This document shows, piece by piece, positions 1 to 11,000 of a stretch of 64,000 nt of DNA (position 1 is the stretch's first letter; the number at the start of each line of letters is the position of its first letter). A program made the position numbers and the translations under genes. Below the pieces are notes generated by a model. That model was not told the DNA's origin, did not search any database, and saw only the letters and a list, made by a program, of their open reading frames with translations. The stretch spans positions 62,001 through 126,000 of the forward strand of contig OY761615.1 of NCBI GenBank assembly GCA_963664845.1, given 5' to 3'. Origin of the DNA: CAIYTF01 sp963664845. GTDB lineage: Bacteria > Bacteroidota > Ignavibacteria > Ignavibacteriales > Ignavibacteriaceae.

Positions 1-833
1 AGCTGGTAGCAGATGCAATCCAGCGGCATTCACTGCGCAGTAAACAACCATTCATCAAGGTGAATTGCGGCGGGTTGGCAGAAACCCTTCTTGAAAGTGA
101 AATGTTTGGTCACGAAAAGGGAGCCTTTACCGGTGCCGCCAACTCACGTCAGGGACGATTTGAACTGGCCGACAGAGGCACTATCTTCCTTGATGAGATC
201 AACAACATGTCGCAACCACTTCAGGTAAGGCTCCTTCGCGTTCTCCAAAATCATTCATTCGAACGCGTAGGAGGTAAACAGACAATCAAAGTAAATGTGC
301 GGGTGATTGCTGCCTCCAACAGAAATATTGAAACGGAGGTAAGTGAGGGACGGTTCAGAGAGGATTTGTATTACAGGCTCAACGTAGTAAGGATCACCAT
401 TCCCCCGCTTAGGGAACATCCTGAGGATATCCCTCTTTTGGTTGATCATTTTCTCAAAAAATACAATCCTTCAGGACAAATTGTAGCCTCGCCGGACAGT
501 ATGTTCGCACTTACCAATTATCATTGGCCGGGAAATGTCAGGGAACTTGAAAACATTATCCACAGCGCAGTTGTGATGGCCAGAGAAAATATAATCACCC
601 CTGATCTTTTCCCCAGCAAACTTCACACCAGCGATGACATCGTGTCTGTGGATGAAAAACTGAAAAAAGGTGAATCACTTAACGATATTCTTGACAATAT
701 TGAACGGACTATCATGCTCAAGACGTTGGAAGAGAATAACTGGAGCCGTACACAAACTGCTGAAAAGCTCCGGATCAACAGGCGCCAGCTCTATGCCAAA
801 ATGAAACAGTATAGCCTTGAAAAGGGCAAATAA
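1..833 (+). CDS. Sigma-54-dependent transcriptional activator (NtrC family), 5' end outside window
   Basis: The reading frame is open from base 3, so the gene enters from outside the window and its start is not seen. What is visible is the second half of an AAA+ sigma-54 activator: the GAFTGA loop that contacts sigma-54, a Walker B segment (GTIFLDEI), the arginine-rich sensor segment (RFREDLYYRLNVVRI) and the WPGNVRELEN sensor II motif. A Fis-type helix-turn-helix follows at the C-terminus (RTQTAEKLRINRRQLYAKM). The Walker A motif and any receiver or other sensory domain lie upstream of the window. Family knowledge says such proteins hydrolyse ATP to open sigma-54 promoters. Whether it is a phosphorelay response regulator or another NtrC-like activator cannot be decided here. 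The gene on its 3' side is convergent. Confidence 0.93.
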   Translation, partial: LVADAIQRHSLRSKQPFIKVNCGGLAETLLESEMFGHEKGAFTGAANSRQGRFELADRGTIFLDEINNMSQPLQVRLLRVLQNHSFERVGGKQTIKVNVRVIAASNRNIETEVSEGRFREDLYYRLNVVRITIPPLREHPEDIPLLVDHFLKKYNPSGQIVASPDSMFALTNYHWPGNVRELENIIHSAVVMARENIITPDLFPSKLHTSDDIVSVDEKLKKGESLNDILDNIERTIMLKTLEENNWSRTQTAEKLRINRRQLYAKMKQYSLEKGK

Positions 834-881
834 CTTCCCCGTCATCTGCAGCCTGTTCATAACCCACGCAATGCAATAATC

Positions 882-919
882 AAAAAAAATGGCTGATCTC
901 CGCAAGGTGATCAGCCATT
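882..919 (-). terminator. Intrinsic terminator of the 960-4247 gene
   Basis: A perfect 11-bp inverted repeat (AATGGCTGATC at 888-898, GATCAGCCATT at 909-919) has a 10-nt loop. On the minus strand it is followed directly by a run of eight T (complement of A at 882-889). It sits about 40 bp behind the stop codon of the minus-strand gene ending at 960. It has no T-run on the plus strand, so it terminates leftward transcription. Confidence 0.85.
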
Positions 920-959
920 CCATAAGAGCCAAGACACGGCTCGTTTTACTTTACGTTTT

Positions 960-3900
960 TTATTCCTGAACTTGCAAGACCGGCGCGGTAATTACTTTTA
1001 CCGGCCTTGCGACAATTCGTGGTGTTTTTGCACCAATAAATTTATAGGCATTGTTATCGCAGATCAATAAATCGTTGTTATCAACATAAAGAGTGCCGTC
1101 CAAGTCTGTTTTTACGTATCCGGATACAAATTTGAAAGCGTCGTTATCAATGAGAAGAAGGTCATTATTATCTATGAACAGCGATTGATCAACATCACCA
1201 CTGTACAGACACCATTTTGATCCCTTTTGAATCATGTTTGAACTATACGCCTGTGTTGCAGCAGTGGTAAAATCATAATTCGTTGGTGAGCCTGAGTTAA
1301 ACACAATTCCGGCCCCACTCCAGGTTTGTACAACGGCACTTCCTTTAATGTAAAGATAATAAGTACCACCCGGAGCGTGTGAAAATGTCGCCGTTCCGGT
1401 ATAGTTTGCAGGATCGATTATAATTGCTGCAGAATCAGCATCAGCAAAGGTGGTAGTATTTGCCAGATACGCTTTAAGTGTATCCGTTCGCGAAAGGTTA
1501 CCGGAACCGCTAAAATATCCCTCGGGGATTAGGGTAATTAAAGCTGTAATAACCGGATTCATAAATGAGATTTCTCCGGCACTGATGTCTCCAAAACCGG
1601 TTAGACCTGTTGCCACTATTTGATGCGTACCGGCGTTCACGCCGCCCAAACTTGACCAGACGCTGCCATTGTACAACCCACCATATAAATTAGCCTCGGT
1701 TCCATTAACATCTGCTAAAACATATGTTGCGGTTACGTTGCCAGCTAAGCCAGTGATACCGGTTGACGAGAGTGTCCAATAACGGTTAAGGTAATCCGTT
1801 CCACTGCCATTAGCAGTGTGTTTAGCGTTTATCACTTTTGCATTAATCGCTGCGGATGCAAGACTACCTGCCGTTATCGAAACTGAAACCGGTGAATAAT
1901 CGTTTGTTACTGTATTATCACCTATCGGGAAGGTGAAGGTATAAGGCAAACTTGTTGCATCGTCCAAAAGCTTAACAAGACTGCCGCTACCATTTGTTAC
2001 AATCATCTTTGTAGCACTGGTTGTGCCTGAAATTGTTGCTGCTGTACCCAAGACCAGATTATTATCCCCAAGCATAAACAGACCATTACTCATGGTCAAA
2101 GTGCCATTAACAGTTCTTGTTGCGTGTAAAGTAACACCTCCTGAATTGTATATTCTGACATTCAAGGGACCTCCGGTCTCCGGCCATTCAATATCAGACG
2201 TTACCTGCGGTGTTACCTGACCTGAGGTTCCATATTGAAGTGTTGAGGAAGCACCATAAGTGAGCGATCCGGAGCCCAGAGCTAAACTTGCAGAGCCAAA
2301 AATTGCCAGTGTACCATTCACTGTAATTGCGCCAGCGAGCGTTTTTGAACCACTGCCCGATAATTCCAAATTGGTATACGTTCTGGCAAGGATACCTGTC
2401 TGATCCGTATATGAATACTTAAAAGTAGCACCATTGTCCGTGAAATTCACGGGTAACGTAATAGCCGACGTTGCAGTCACGTTAACAATGCCACCTGCAT
2501 TAACTACAACAGTTGAATTGGCTGTTTCCCAGATTGCGCTTGAAGTAGAAGAGTACCGTAGTGTTCCACCATTCTTAATGGTATCGACACCGGCAGCCAA
2601 ATAGGCGCCACCCCAACCGGTTAACAATCTTAATGTACCGCCATTCTCGACAGTTATCCCTCCAATATTTAATTTTGAAGTACTTGTAGTAACAAGCTCA
2701 GCAGTTCCATACACGGTCATTCTGCCAATTGGATTATATGCGGATGAGGGATTGGTATTGCCCGAGTTTATTTGAGTTGCTCCTGTCGCAATGGTAAAGG
2801 TTCCACCACTCTGAATTACTATTGTTGGCGTGGTTGCTGTTCCTGCAAGGTCACGCCCATACAGATCGTCGCTGGCTCCCATTTCGAAGGTACCATTGAC
2901 AATTTCCAAACTTGTCCCTATAGTCAATTTCATATTAAGTGTTGAAGTCGTAACCTTACCATCGCTTTTATCCACCTGGACTTCCATAAAGCCACCTGAA
3001 TTTGTGGAGCTTGTATTCCATCCTCGCAGTGTTTGAACAGCAGCAGGGCCGGTAAATTTGATCTTTGCACCTGCTGGCCAGGAAGATGAAAAAACCATTT
3101 GGGTTGTGTTTCCCAAGGTAAAATCACCATATACGCTCAGAACACTGGTTGCACTTCCCATCACCAATAGACCTGCAGTTCCGTCAGGATCAAAATCAAT
3201 CGAATTACATTCAGCCGTTCCATCATCGATGGTTACCGGAAAGCTACTGCTTATATATACGTTTTCTTCCGATGTGGGAACCACACCGCCATCCCAGGTT
3301 GAACCGGCACTCCAGTTACCTGCTGCCACCGACCTGATTCCACCGGTACCACTTACGCTCACATATTGCGTTCCAGCACCGGTGCTGGAACAGGCAATGC
3401 TTCCTGAATATTTTACATATGCAAGGGGGGTAAATCTTGCATCGATTGTTGTGGTGGCAACCACTCCGCCTGACTGTGTCAAAGTTACCGGACCGGCAGA
3501 AAAAGCGTTGCTACCAGTTCTGATTTCAAAACCGGTAGGAGGAGTGATAGTCAGATCACCGGTAAGGCTAATTGCTGAAACAGAGAAACTTGATGTTACT
3601 GAGGAGTTTCCAACTTTTGTAAAGGGGAACGTTCCGGAAAATCCGGTAGTTGTTACCGTAATAATCGGACCGCTTGCAGTACCTTGAACATTGAAATCAT
3701 CCATCCGATACGTGCCCGATCCGGTTATTTGGGAATAGACGCGGCGAAACTGTAAATTGGCAGCACCTTCAGCTCCTGCAGGTAATACAATTCTTGTACC
3801 GCCATTAACCAACGCCCATGTTCCATTATTAGTCACTTCGGTAAAGGTAACCGGAGTCCAAGAACTTCCATCGGTGCTCCATTCAAAACTAACAGCGTTT

Positions 3901-4247
3901 GTAAACGTACTGGTCCGCCGGGCACCCCATATGACAGTAATATTGGTATACCCAACGGTAGATATCCCCGGGTTACACAACAAGGTGGCTGTTCCTGTTG
4001 GAGCTGGCGATGTCTGATTTGTAGCTGTTGCATTCATTGAAGCTGAATATCCTGGGTAAGTGCTTGATGCGGAGGTAGAAGTAATTATCCAGGTACCTGT
4101 CCCCGTTGTAGCGGTTGACCAACCTGAAGGAAATGTTCCCGATGTTGTCCCAAAATTTGTTGTATAGATAGTCGTTTCTCCATAAACCGTAAAACTGAAC
4201 AGCGTGAGAATCGAAATAGCCAAATATGCTCGAACCATTGTTTTCAT
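960..4247 (-). CDS. Giant secreted beta-rich protein with C-terminal dockerin-like calcium-loop tail
   Basis: This is an 1095-residue exported protein. Residues 1-23 form a signal peptide ending in VYG. The body is rich in Thr, Ser, Gly and Asn and repeats short beta-strand units (GGTLRL, GTLAIFGSASLAL and similar), as expected for a beta-helix or autotransporter-like stalk. A GNWSAGSTWDGG segment marks the start of a repeated surface-protein module. The last 80 residues carry two matched loops, DVDQSLFIDNND and DLDGTLYVDNND, fitting the D-x-D-x-[SG]-x3-D-x2-D pattern of dockerin-type calcium binding. No YPNPFNP-type T9SS tail is present. The N-terminal two thirds closely match the protein at 8083-11622, while the C-terminal third matches the one at 4358-7759, so it is a mosaic. 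An AGAGG ribosome-binding site precedes the ATG. The function is unknown; adhesion or surface-layer display is an inference. Confidence 0.88.
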   Translation of the reverse strand: MKTMVRAYLAISILTLFSFTVYGETTIYTTNFGTTSGTFPSGWSTATTGTGTWIITSTSASSTYPGYSASMNATATNQTSPAPTGTATLLCNPGISTVGYTNITVIWGARRTSTFTNAVSFEWSTDGSSWTPVTFTEVTNNGTWALVNGGTRIVLPAGAEGAANLQFRRVYSQITGSGTYRMDDFNVQGTASGPIITVTTTGFSGTFPFTKVGNSSVTSSFSVSAISLTGDLTITPPTGFEIRTGSNAFSAGPVTLTQSGGVVATTTIDARFTPLAYVKYSGSIACSSTGAGTQYVSVSGTGGIRSVAAGNWSAGSTWDGGVVPTSEENVYISSSFPVTIDDGTAECNSIDFDPDGTAGLLVMGSATSVLSVYGDFTLGNTTQMVFSSSWPAGAKIKFTGPAAVQTLRGWNTSSTNSGGFMEVQVDKSDGKVTTSTLNMKLTIGTSLEIVNGTFEMGASDDLYGRDLAGTATTPTIVIQSGGTFTIATGATQINSGNTNPSSAYNPIGRMTVYGTAELVTTSTSKLNIGGITVENGGTLRLLTGWGGAYLAAGVDTIKNGGTLRYSSTSSAIWETANSTVVVNAGGIVNVTATSAITLPVNFTDNGATFKYSYTDQTGILARTYTNLELSGSGSKTLAGAITVNGTLAIFGSASLALGSGSLTYGASSTLQYGTSGQVTPQVTSDIEWPETGGPLNVRIYNSGGVTLHATRTVNGTLTMSNGLFMLGDNNLVLGTAATISGTTSATKMIVTNGSGSLVKLLDDATSLPYTFTFPIGDNTVTNDYSPVSVSITAGSLASAAINAKVINAKHTANGSGTDYLNRYWTLSSTGITGLAGNVTATYVLADVNGTEANLYGGLYNGSVWSSLGGVNAGTHQIVATGLTGFGDISAGEISFMNPVITALITLIPEGYFSGSGNLSRTDTLKAYLANTTTFADADSAAIIIDPANYTGTATFSHAPGGTYYLYIKGSAVVQTWSGAGIVFNSGSPTNYDFTTAATQAYSSNMIQKGSKWCLYSGDVDQSLFIDNNDLLLIDNDAFKFVSGYVKTDLDGTLYVDNNDLLICDNNAYKFIGAKTPRIVARPVKVITAPVLQVQE

Positions 4248-4357
4248 AACTACCTCTTCGTTAATTTATAAAATAATTTCATATTCGTAATGGAACTTGT
4301 GTATGCCGTATTGAATCCTTTTTGTGATTTTTGATACAATGCCAATTGTTTCCTGAT

Positions 4358-7300
4358 TCACTTCTCAGCAGATTTAGTAAATGGCAACGGCAATTTCCGA
4401 AGACTGCTTTTTGTCACTCTTGGCGATTTAGCTCCAATAAAATTATACGCGTTATTATCACAGATAAGCAAATCGTTGTTATCGACAAATTGTGTCCCGT
4501 CCAGGTCAGTAACACGATACCCGGTTGAAAAGACAAATGCATCGTTATCGATCAACAGCAGATCATTATTGTCGATGTATCCTGATTGATCAACATCACC
4601 ACAGTAAACGCACCACTTATTGGCCCCCTTTAAACCAAGATTATTACCGTAGGCTTTTGTTTGATTTGTTGTGAAATCATAACTTACCATGACCCCGGGA
4701 GTGATGGTAATTGGGCTGGCACTCCAGGTTTCCATTAAGGACCTTCCCTTCACATAGAGGTAGTAGGAACCACTGAGCGTAAGCGGGAATAATACCGTCC
4801 CGCTATAACTGACGGAATCAATAGTTATCGTTCCGGTAACTACGTCTATAAAATCAGGACCTGATGAGCTTGCAATGCCAACGCTAAACTTATCAGTAAG
4901 GCTTAAACTACCCGAAGAATAATATCCTTCGGGAATAAAAGTAATGCTTAATGGTGTGTTCGGGCCCATTGCAGCAAACTCGCCCGCAGTGAAATCCCCT
5001 AATGCGCTTAGTGCCGTACCACTTAACGTGTGAGTGTCTGCATTGATTGCTGCCAATCGCGACCACCCTGCACCTGCCCGGAAAACGCCGCCATATAGAT
5101 TTGACTCTGTTCCGTTGATATCTGCGGGAGTAAAGTTTCCTGTTATGTCGGCACTGAAACCGGATATTCCGGTCGATGTTAACGTCCAGTAACGATTAAT
5201 AAAGTCAACCCCACTAAAATTCGCGGCATACTTCTCGTTCACAACTTTAGCGCTGACGGAAGCACCAACAAGGCTTCCCGATATCAAATTTATGGATACA
5301 GGAGAATATTCCGGAATTCCGGTGTTCTCCCCGATTGGGAAGGTAAAAGAATAGGGCAAAGTTGTTCCATTTGCAATTGACTTGGTGAGGCTTCCTGAAC
5401 CATTAGTGACTATCATGTTAGAAACACCGGGTGTACCTGAAATTATAGCCGACGCACCAAGATTGAGGTTATTGGAACCCAAGATAAGACAGCCGTTCGT
5501 TAGGGACAACGATCCATTAATTGTTCTGTTAGCATGCAGTGTCACTCCCCCACCATTAAAAATTTGCACATTTTGCGGTCCGTTAGATGCCGGCCATTCC
5601 GCGTTTGTGGTTGTTTGCGCAGTAAGTTGACCGGACGCGCCATAACATAAAACCGCATTCGCATTATACGTCAATGTGAAAGCACCAAGTGTCAAAGTGG
5701 TAAATGCACCAGATAATTGCAGAGCTTCGCTAATTGTTATGTTGGCACTTAACGTTTTCGAACCGGCACCCGACAGTATAAGTGTTTTATAGTTCGTTAT
5801 GCTGGCAGGCAAAGTCGTGGGAAGATCACTTGAATATCTGAATGAGCTTCCGCTGTTCTGGGTAATACCACCTGATGGAAGTGTTGTTGATGATGCAGCT
5901 GCTTCATACTCACCACCGCTGTTAATTACTACAGAGGGTGGTGTGGTTGTATTCGGATACCAAAAGGAAGTGGTTGACAGACTGTTTTTGAACACCCCGC
6001 CACTCTTGATCGTAATAACACCCGGATTGAATGTACTTGCAGCAGTACTTCGCTGTGTAGGGAATTGTACAAGCCCACCGTTTTCAATATTTATACCGTT
6101 AAAGTTAATTCGTATGGTGCTTGATGAAGCCAGATAAGCAGTTCCAAATACGGTTAACGACCCTATTTTACTTGTTTCACTGCCGGTGTTACCGGCTCTC
6201 CGAATAAACGAGGCACCACCCAGCATATTAAACAAGGCACCCGCCTGCACAGTAATTGTGGCAGAAGCAGCAGTGCCCGAAAAGTTGCGGCTTTCTATTC
6301 CATCACCACTGCCCAGTTCAAATGTTCCATTGACAATTTCGAGACTGGTACCGACCTGAAGGCGCATGCCTGTCCCACTGGTAACAACTTTTCCCGCTGA
6401 CTTATCGACAAGTATTTCATCAAATCCGGTTGAAAAACCGGCGGTGCTCCAACCGCTCAATGTTTGTGTTGCTTCCGGACCGGCAAACCTGATTTTTGCA
6501 CCTGCGGTCCAAGCCGAAAACACCTGGTGACTGGTAGAAGCAAGCGTGAAATCACCAAAAACACTTAATATACCACCACTTAAAAGCGAAAGCTTAGAAG
6601 AGGTGCCTCCAAATGAAATGGATTTACATTGAGCATTACCAGTTATGGCCAACACATGGCCATTATTAATCACTACATCTTGTGTACTGTCAGGCACCTG
6701 TTCATTCATCCAAACATCCGTTGAATTCCAGTCGCCTGAACCGACCGTCGAATTCTCCGGGAAAGTCATCGCGAGTGCATCAGAAAGCTTTTTTCGGTCA
6801 GCATCATTATCCCTTAATGTATAGGCTTGTTCAACGTGCAAGAACCGGGCAGATGAAGTGGATGCAGCGGTTCCGCAAGGGTCCTGACTTCCATTTATCA
6901 GTCTGCCCTGCGTATTATCAGTCGCTATGAGTGAGGTCCAGGTCAAATCAACGTGTGCCAGCTTAAATGTTAATGTTGCATCAACAGTGGACAGATTATC
7001 TCTCAGCATGGTAACATAATCGGGGGCCGGCGTATTTCTTGTTCCGTTGCTCATTATCACATCCGGATCACCGGCGTCTTTTCCAAATCCGTGTGGTTGA
7101 ATGATAATGACGTTGGTAACATTGGCATTGAAAATCTCCGTGGTTCTTTGCAAAGTTCCATTAACAACATGTGCCTGGTCAGAACTCTTATAGGGGTCGC
7201 TTTGCCCTGTACAAACCTGTGAAGTTCCATCACAAGTGGAAGGAACTGAACTATTACAGCGGTGCGTTCCGGTTACAAAGAACGCCCGGCAATTTAAATT

Positions 7301-7759
7301 TGAAAAAATAGCAAAGCCCTGTTTACCGGTGTAAGAATCATACTTGGGGTGAGGAGATTGAATAAAAAGTTTTCTCCTGGCTGCTGATGGATTATAAATG
7401 AACATCCCCCAATAATTGGTTGACGTGCTTTTCTTCTCAAGAATGTAGTATCTCCTATTGGGAGTTACTGCATTATCAGTGTATTCAACTACCCTATACC
7501 CGATGCCTGAAGCGGTAGAGTGTGCAGTTGCATAGTTGCCCTGGAGCATATTTGTGATCAAATTGCCCCAAGTTGTAAGATCCGCCGGAGATGGTGTCTG
7601 ATATTCATTTCCTCCGTTCGTTGTCGGAAGAGACGAGATAAAATTATCTACATAGGCTGTCAAATTTCCGGTAATTTGCACCTGCGCATACGCACAGGGT
7701 ATAAAACCAGTCAGCATCAGACTTATGAAAAGTGATCTGGAATACTTGAATATGTCCAT
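4358..7759 (-). CDS. Secreted multidomain protein: putative hydrolase-like head, beta-rich stalk, dockerin-like tail
   Basis: This 1133-residue protein has a signal peptide at 1-25 (cleavage after AYA). Residues 26-335 form a head domain not found in the two neighbouring paralogs. The head holds several conserved-looking polar motifs: SPHPKYD (about 135-141), TGTHR (163-167), QPHGFG (221-226) and FLHVEQ (306-311). This spacing of His, Asp and Glu resembles N-formylglutamate amidohydrolase-like zinc hydrolases, but that is a tentative reading. From about 340 a GDWNSTDVW segment opens the same beta-rich stalk as its neighbours. From about 1054 comes the dockerin-like pair DVDQSGYIDNND and DLDGTQFVDNND. 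The stop lies 110 bp upstream of the start codon of the 960-4247 gene, on the same strand, so the two may be co-expressed. There is no T9SS tail. Confidence 0.87.
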   Translation of the reverse strand: MDIFKYSRSLFISLMLTGFIPCAYAQVQITGNLTAYVDNFISSLPTTNGGNEYQTPSPADLTTWGNLITNMLQGNYATAHSTASGIGYRVVEYTDNAVTPNRRYYILEKKSTSTNYWGMFIYNPSAARRKLFIQSPHPKYDSYTGKQGFAIFSNLNCRAFFVTGTHRCNSSVPSTCDGTSQVCTGQSDPYKSSDQAHVVNGTLQRTTEIFNANVTNVIIIQPHGFGKDAGDPDVIMSNGTRNTPAPDYVTMLRDNLSTVDATLTFKLAHVDLTWTSLIATDNTQGRLINGSQDPCGTAASTSSARFLHVEQAYTLRDNDADRKKLSDALAMTFPENSTVGSGDWNSTDVWMNEQVPDSTQDVVINNGHVLAITGNAQCKSISFGGTSSKLSLLSGGILSVFGDFTLASTSHQVFSAWTAGAKIRFAGPEATQTLSGWSTAGFSTGFDEILVDKSAGKVVTSGTGMRLQVGTSLEIVNGTFELGSGDGIESRNFSGTAASATITVQAGALFNMLGGASFIRRAGNTGSETSKIGSLTVFGTAYLASSSTIRINFNGINIENGGLVQFPTQRSTAASTFNPGVITIKSGGVFKNSLSTTSFWYPNTTTPPSVVINSGGEYEAAASSTTLPSGGITQNSGSSFRYSSDLPTTLPASITNYKTLILSGAGSKTLSANITISEALQLSGAFTTLTLGAFTLTYNANAVLCYGASGQLTAQTTTNAEWPASNGPQNVQIFNGGGVTLHANRTINGSLSLTNGCLILGSNNLNLGASAIISGTPGVSNMIVTNGSGSLTKSIANGTTLPYSFTFPIGENTGIPEYSPVSINLISGSLVGASVSAKVVNEKYAANFSGVDFINRYWTLTSTGISGFSADITGNFTPADINGTESNLYGGVFRAGAGWSRLAAINADTHTLSGTALSALGDFTAGEFAAMGPNTPLSITFIPEGYYSSGSLSLTDKFSVGIASSSGPDFIDVVTGTITIDSVSYSGTVLFPLTLSGSYYLYVKGRSLMETWSASPITITPGVMVSYDFTTNQTKAYGNNLGLKGANKWCVYCGDVDQSGYIDNNDLLLIDNDAFVFSTGYRVTDLDGTQFVDNNDLLICDNNAYNFIGAKSPRVTKSSLRKLPLPFTKSAEK

Positions 7760-8082
7760 TTTCTCAAATAGTTAGTAGTAATCGAAGCAAATCATACTGG
7801 ATATCCAACCTTAAGCGCATTTTTACCAGAAGAGACTTTGCAATCTCTATAACCGGGAACTGCACACTCTCGTTGCTATACGCATCATCAAAAAAGATTA
7901 GGCTTTTCTTGCAGTTATGTTCTCCCTGTTTTAGAGCTAAACATAAACCACCCGGGCTTTCCGAACTTGAAAATTAAAGGAAGTTCAGATATTCAAATGA
8001 GGCTTTATTCTATAAATCATTCAACCGGTGAATGCTATTCAGGATAAAGCCCCGTTTGGCAATTCTCACAAAAAGTTATGTA
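7760..8082. other. Gene-free spacer between two giant surface-protein genes
   Basis: No credible coding frame or RNA gene is seen. The spacer must hold the promoter of the 4358-7759 gene and the 3' end of the 8083-11622 transcript. The only clear structure is the nested inverted repeat at 8001-8051, listed separately. Confidence 0.6.
8001..8051 (-). repeat. Nested inverted repeat behind the 8083-11622 gene
   Basis: The outer arms are GGCTTTAT (8001-8008) and ATAAAGCC (8044-8051). Inside sits a second perfect stem, CATTCA (8018-8023) and TGAATG (8029-8034). It lies 31 bp past the stop of the minus-strand gene, where a terminator would be expected, but no T-run follows on either strand. It may be a transcript 3'-end structure. 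Confidence 0.45.
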
Positions 8083-11000
8083 TTACTTATTGAGTACGAT
8101 CTTAATTGTCTTTGAAAATGTGTTTTTTGCTCCTTCATCAAAAGCCTGCATCTTGATGAGATACACACCCGAAGCTAGCTGCATGGAAGTTGTATTCAAT
8201 TCAAATGAATACTCTCCTGCTGTCAGGAATTGATCAACCAGAGTTGTTACTCTTGAGCCAAGTATTGAATAAAGTTCAATGCTTACCCTCGCAGATGAAG
8301 GAAGCTGATACCCAACTTTTGTTGTTGGATTGAAAGGATTTGGGTAGTTTTGAACAAGCGCAAAGGTTTTTGGAATGACATTCACATCCAAAGCTGTCTC
8401 ACGCGAATAGCTGTATGATCCGTCACTGTCAAGCTGTTTCAGCCGGTAAACGTATTTGCCGTTTCCGGCCAACTTCTTATCCGTGAATAGATACTCATTG
8501 GGTGAATTACTATTGCCTTTCCCCTCTACAAACCCGACTTTTGTTTCAGCCTGTGATCCTTCTATCCGGCGAATAATTTCAAAACCCATATTGTTTATTT
8601 CTGTCGCTGTCTTCCATCTCAGAATAACGCTGTTTGAACCTTGCTGGGTTGCACTAAATGTAGTCATCTCTACCGGAAGTGCTGAACCTTCTTTCGCAAT
8701 TGCAAAATCTGAAAATGACGTTAAACCAATTGCCTGTATGCTACCGCCATCAGCAGTTCCTCCTGGCATTAGCGTGCCCAATGTGGGGAATGACCAGCTG
8801 GCTGCGTATTTGCCAACCATGAGAGAGGATTCATCACTTGCTTCAACTACACCAGTATTAAAATCAACCGGCAAATAGGTAAAAGTTGCAGAATAATTAT
8901 CAAATGCAAGTTCTCCGTCAGCGGCTATTGTCCAATAGCGATTGAGCGTATTGGCCGGCACCGTGGCACTTGGATGCGTGGTTTGTGTTACACTGGCTGA
9001 TAAGTTAGCTGCAGTAGTCACATTGCCAAAGGCAACAGTTACAGGTGAATAGCCGTTTTCCGATCCTATTTCAAACAGTTTTGTGTTTGCACCTGTGCCA
9101 ATAGATTTGGAAAGTTGGCCGGCAATATACCCACTTCCCCGTGTTACTGAACCAGTGCTTCCAATGGTGAGAATATTCGATCCGGTTGTAATATTCGTAT
9201 TTGACAGTGTTAGCACACCATTCACCGTGGCGTTTGTGCTCAGCGTCATACCCTGTGTACTGGTAATATTCAGATTATTCAACAAAGACGTTGAGGTAGG
9301 TAATTCGAAACCTGAAGTAACATTTTCTATCGAACTGGTATAACTGACGTTCACACTTGTTCCAAAAATCGGACTTGCAGTGAGTGAACCTCGAGCACGC
9401 GAAATGGTTGCACCGTTTCCAAGTGTTAAAGCCACATCTCCTGCTGTTCCGTCATTGTCAAAAGTACCTAATGTCAGAGTTAACGTTCCGTTCACCGTCC
9501 TGTTAGCATGCAGAGTGACGCCATTTCCATTATAAATCTGAACATTCAGTGGGCCACTGATTGCCGGCCATTCAGCATCGGTGGTTGTTTGTGCTGTAGC
9601 TTGTCCTGAAGCGCCATATTGCAAAGTTCCACTTGCACCAAAAGCAAGTGAACCCGAACCAAGTGCCAGAGTTGCAGAACCTAAAAGCGATAGGGTGCCA
9701 TTTACTGTGACACTTCCACCCAACGTTTTAATGCCTCCTCCGGATAATTCCAGATTGGTATACGTTCTTGGCAAAACACCGGTCTGATCGGTCGAATATG
9801 AATACCGGAAAGTTCCGCCATTGTCAGTGAAGGCAGTAGGAAGAGTTATAGCACTGGAAACGGTACTGTTGATACTGCCGCCTGAATTCAAGACGAGGCT
9901 TGAATTGGTGTTGTCCCACATTGTGGAAAGCGTAGTGGAATATCTTAAAGTGCCTCCACTTTTAACAGTAATAAGACCCGAGGCTATTGTACTGCTGCTG
10001 CCGCCAGTTAACAGTCGCAGTACACCACCACTTTCAACGTCAATTCCGCCAATATTCAATTTTGATGTACTGGTAGTCACCAATTCCGCAGTTCCGAAAA
10101 CGGTCATTTTCCCAATGGGATTGTATGCACTTGAACCATTGGTGTAACCGGAGTTCATTTGTGTTGCACCCGCGACAATGGTAAAGGTTCCTCCGCTCTG
10201 AATCAAAATGGTTGGAGTGGTTGCCGTTCCAGTCAGATCACGCCCAAAGATATCATCGGTTGCAGCTATTTCGAAGGTGCCGTTAATAATCTCCAAACTT
10301 GTACCTATTGTCAGTTTCATATTAAGCGTGGAGGTGGTTACCTTTCCACTGCTTTTATCTATCTGCACTTCCATCAATCCACCGGAGTTTGTGGTGCTGG
10401 TATTCCATCCGCTAAGTACTTGAGTTGCAGCAGACCCCGTAAATTTAAGTTTTGCCCCGGATGGCCAGGAAGATGCAAAAACCATCTGGGAAGTATTTCC
10501 CAGAGTAAAATCACCATACACACTGAGGACGCTGCTTGAGCTCCCCATCACTAATAATCCTGATGTCCCGGCGGGATCAAAATCGATTGATAAACATGCT
10601 GCCGTCCCGTCATCTATCGTTACCGGATACGCGCTCGCAATGTAGACATTCTGTGTGGAATTGGGAACCGTACCACCGTCCCATGTTGTCCCGGAACTCC
10701 AGTTTCCGGCAGCAACTGATTTAATTCCTCCCGTTCCGCTCACGCTCGCGTATTGTGTTCCCGCACCGCTGCTTGCACAAGCAATGCTCCCCGAGTATTT
10801 AATATAGGCCAAAGGCGTAAACTGCACATCAATGGTTGTTGCGGTAACTACACCGCCTGTTTGTGTCAACGTAACAGGGGTGGTTGAAAAGGCATTCGCG
10901 CCTGTTCTTATTTGAAAGCCGGTGGGAGGAGTAACGGTAATATCACCCGCAAGGCTAGTGCCGGATACGGTGAAACTTGACGTTGAAGACGAATTTCCAA

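Noticed and set aside
3058..3687. Plus-strand open frame of 209 codons inside the 960-4247 gene
   Set aside because: It is antisense to a strongly coding Thr/Ser/Gly-rich protein. Such repeats produce long antisense frames by codon composition. No ribosome-binding site, no signal, no recognisable domain. The same applies to the frames at 9083-9343, 10159-10539 and 8456-8878.
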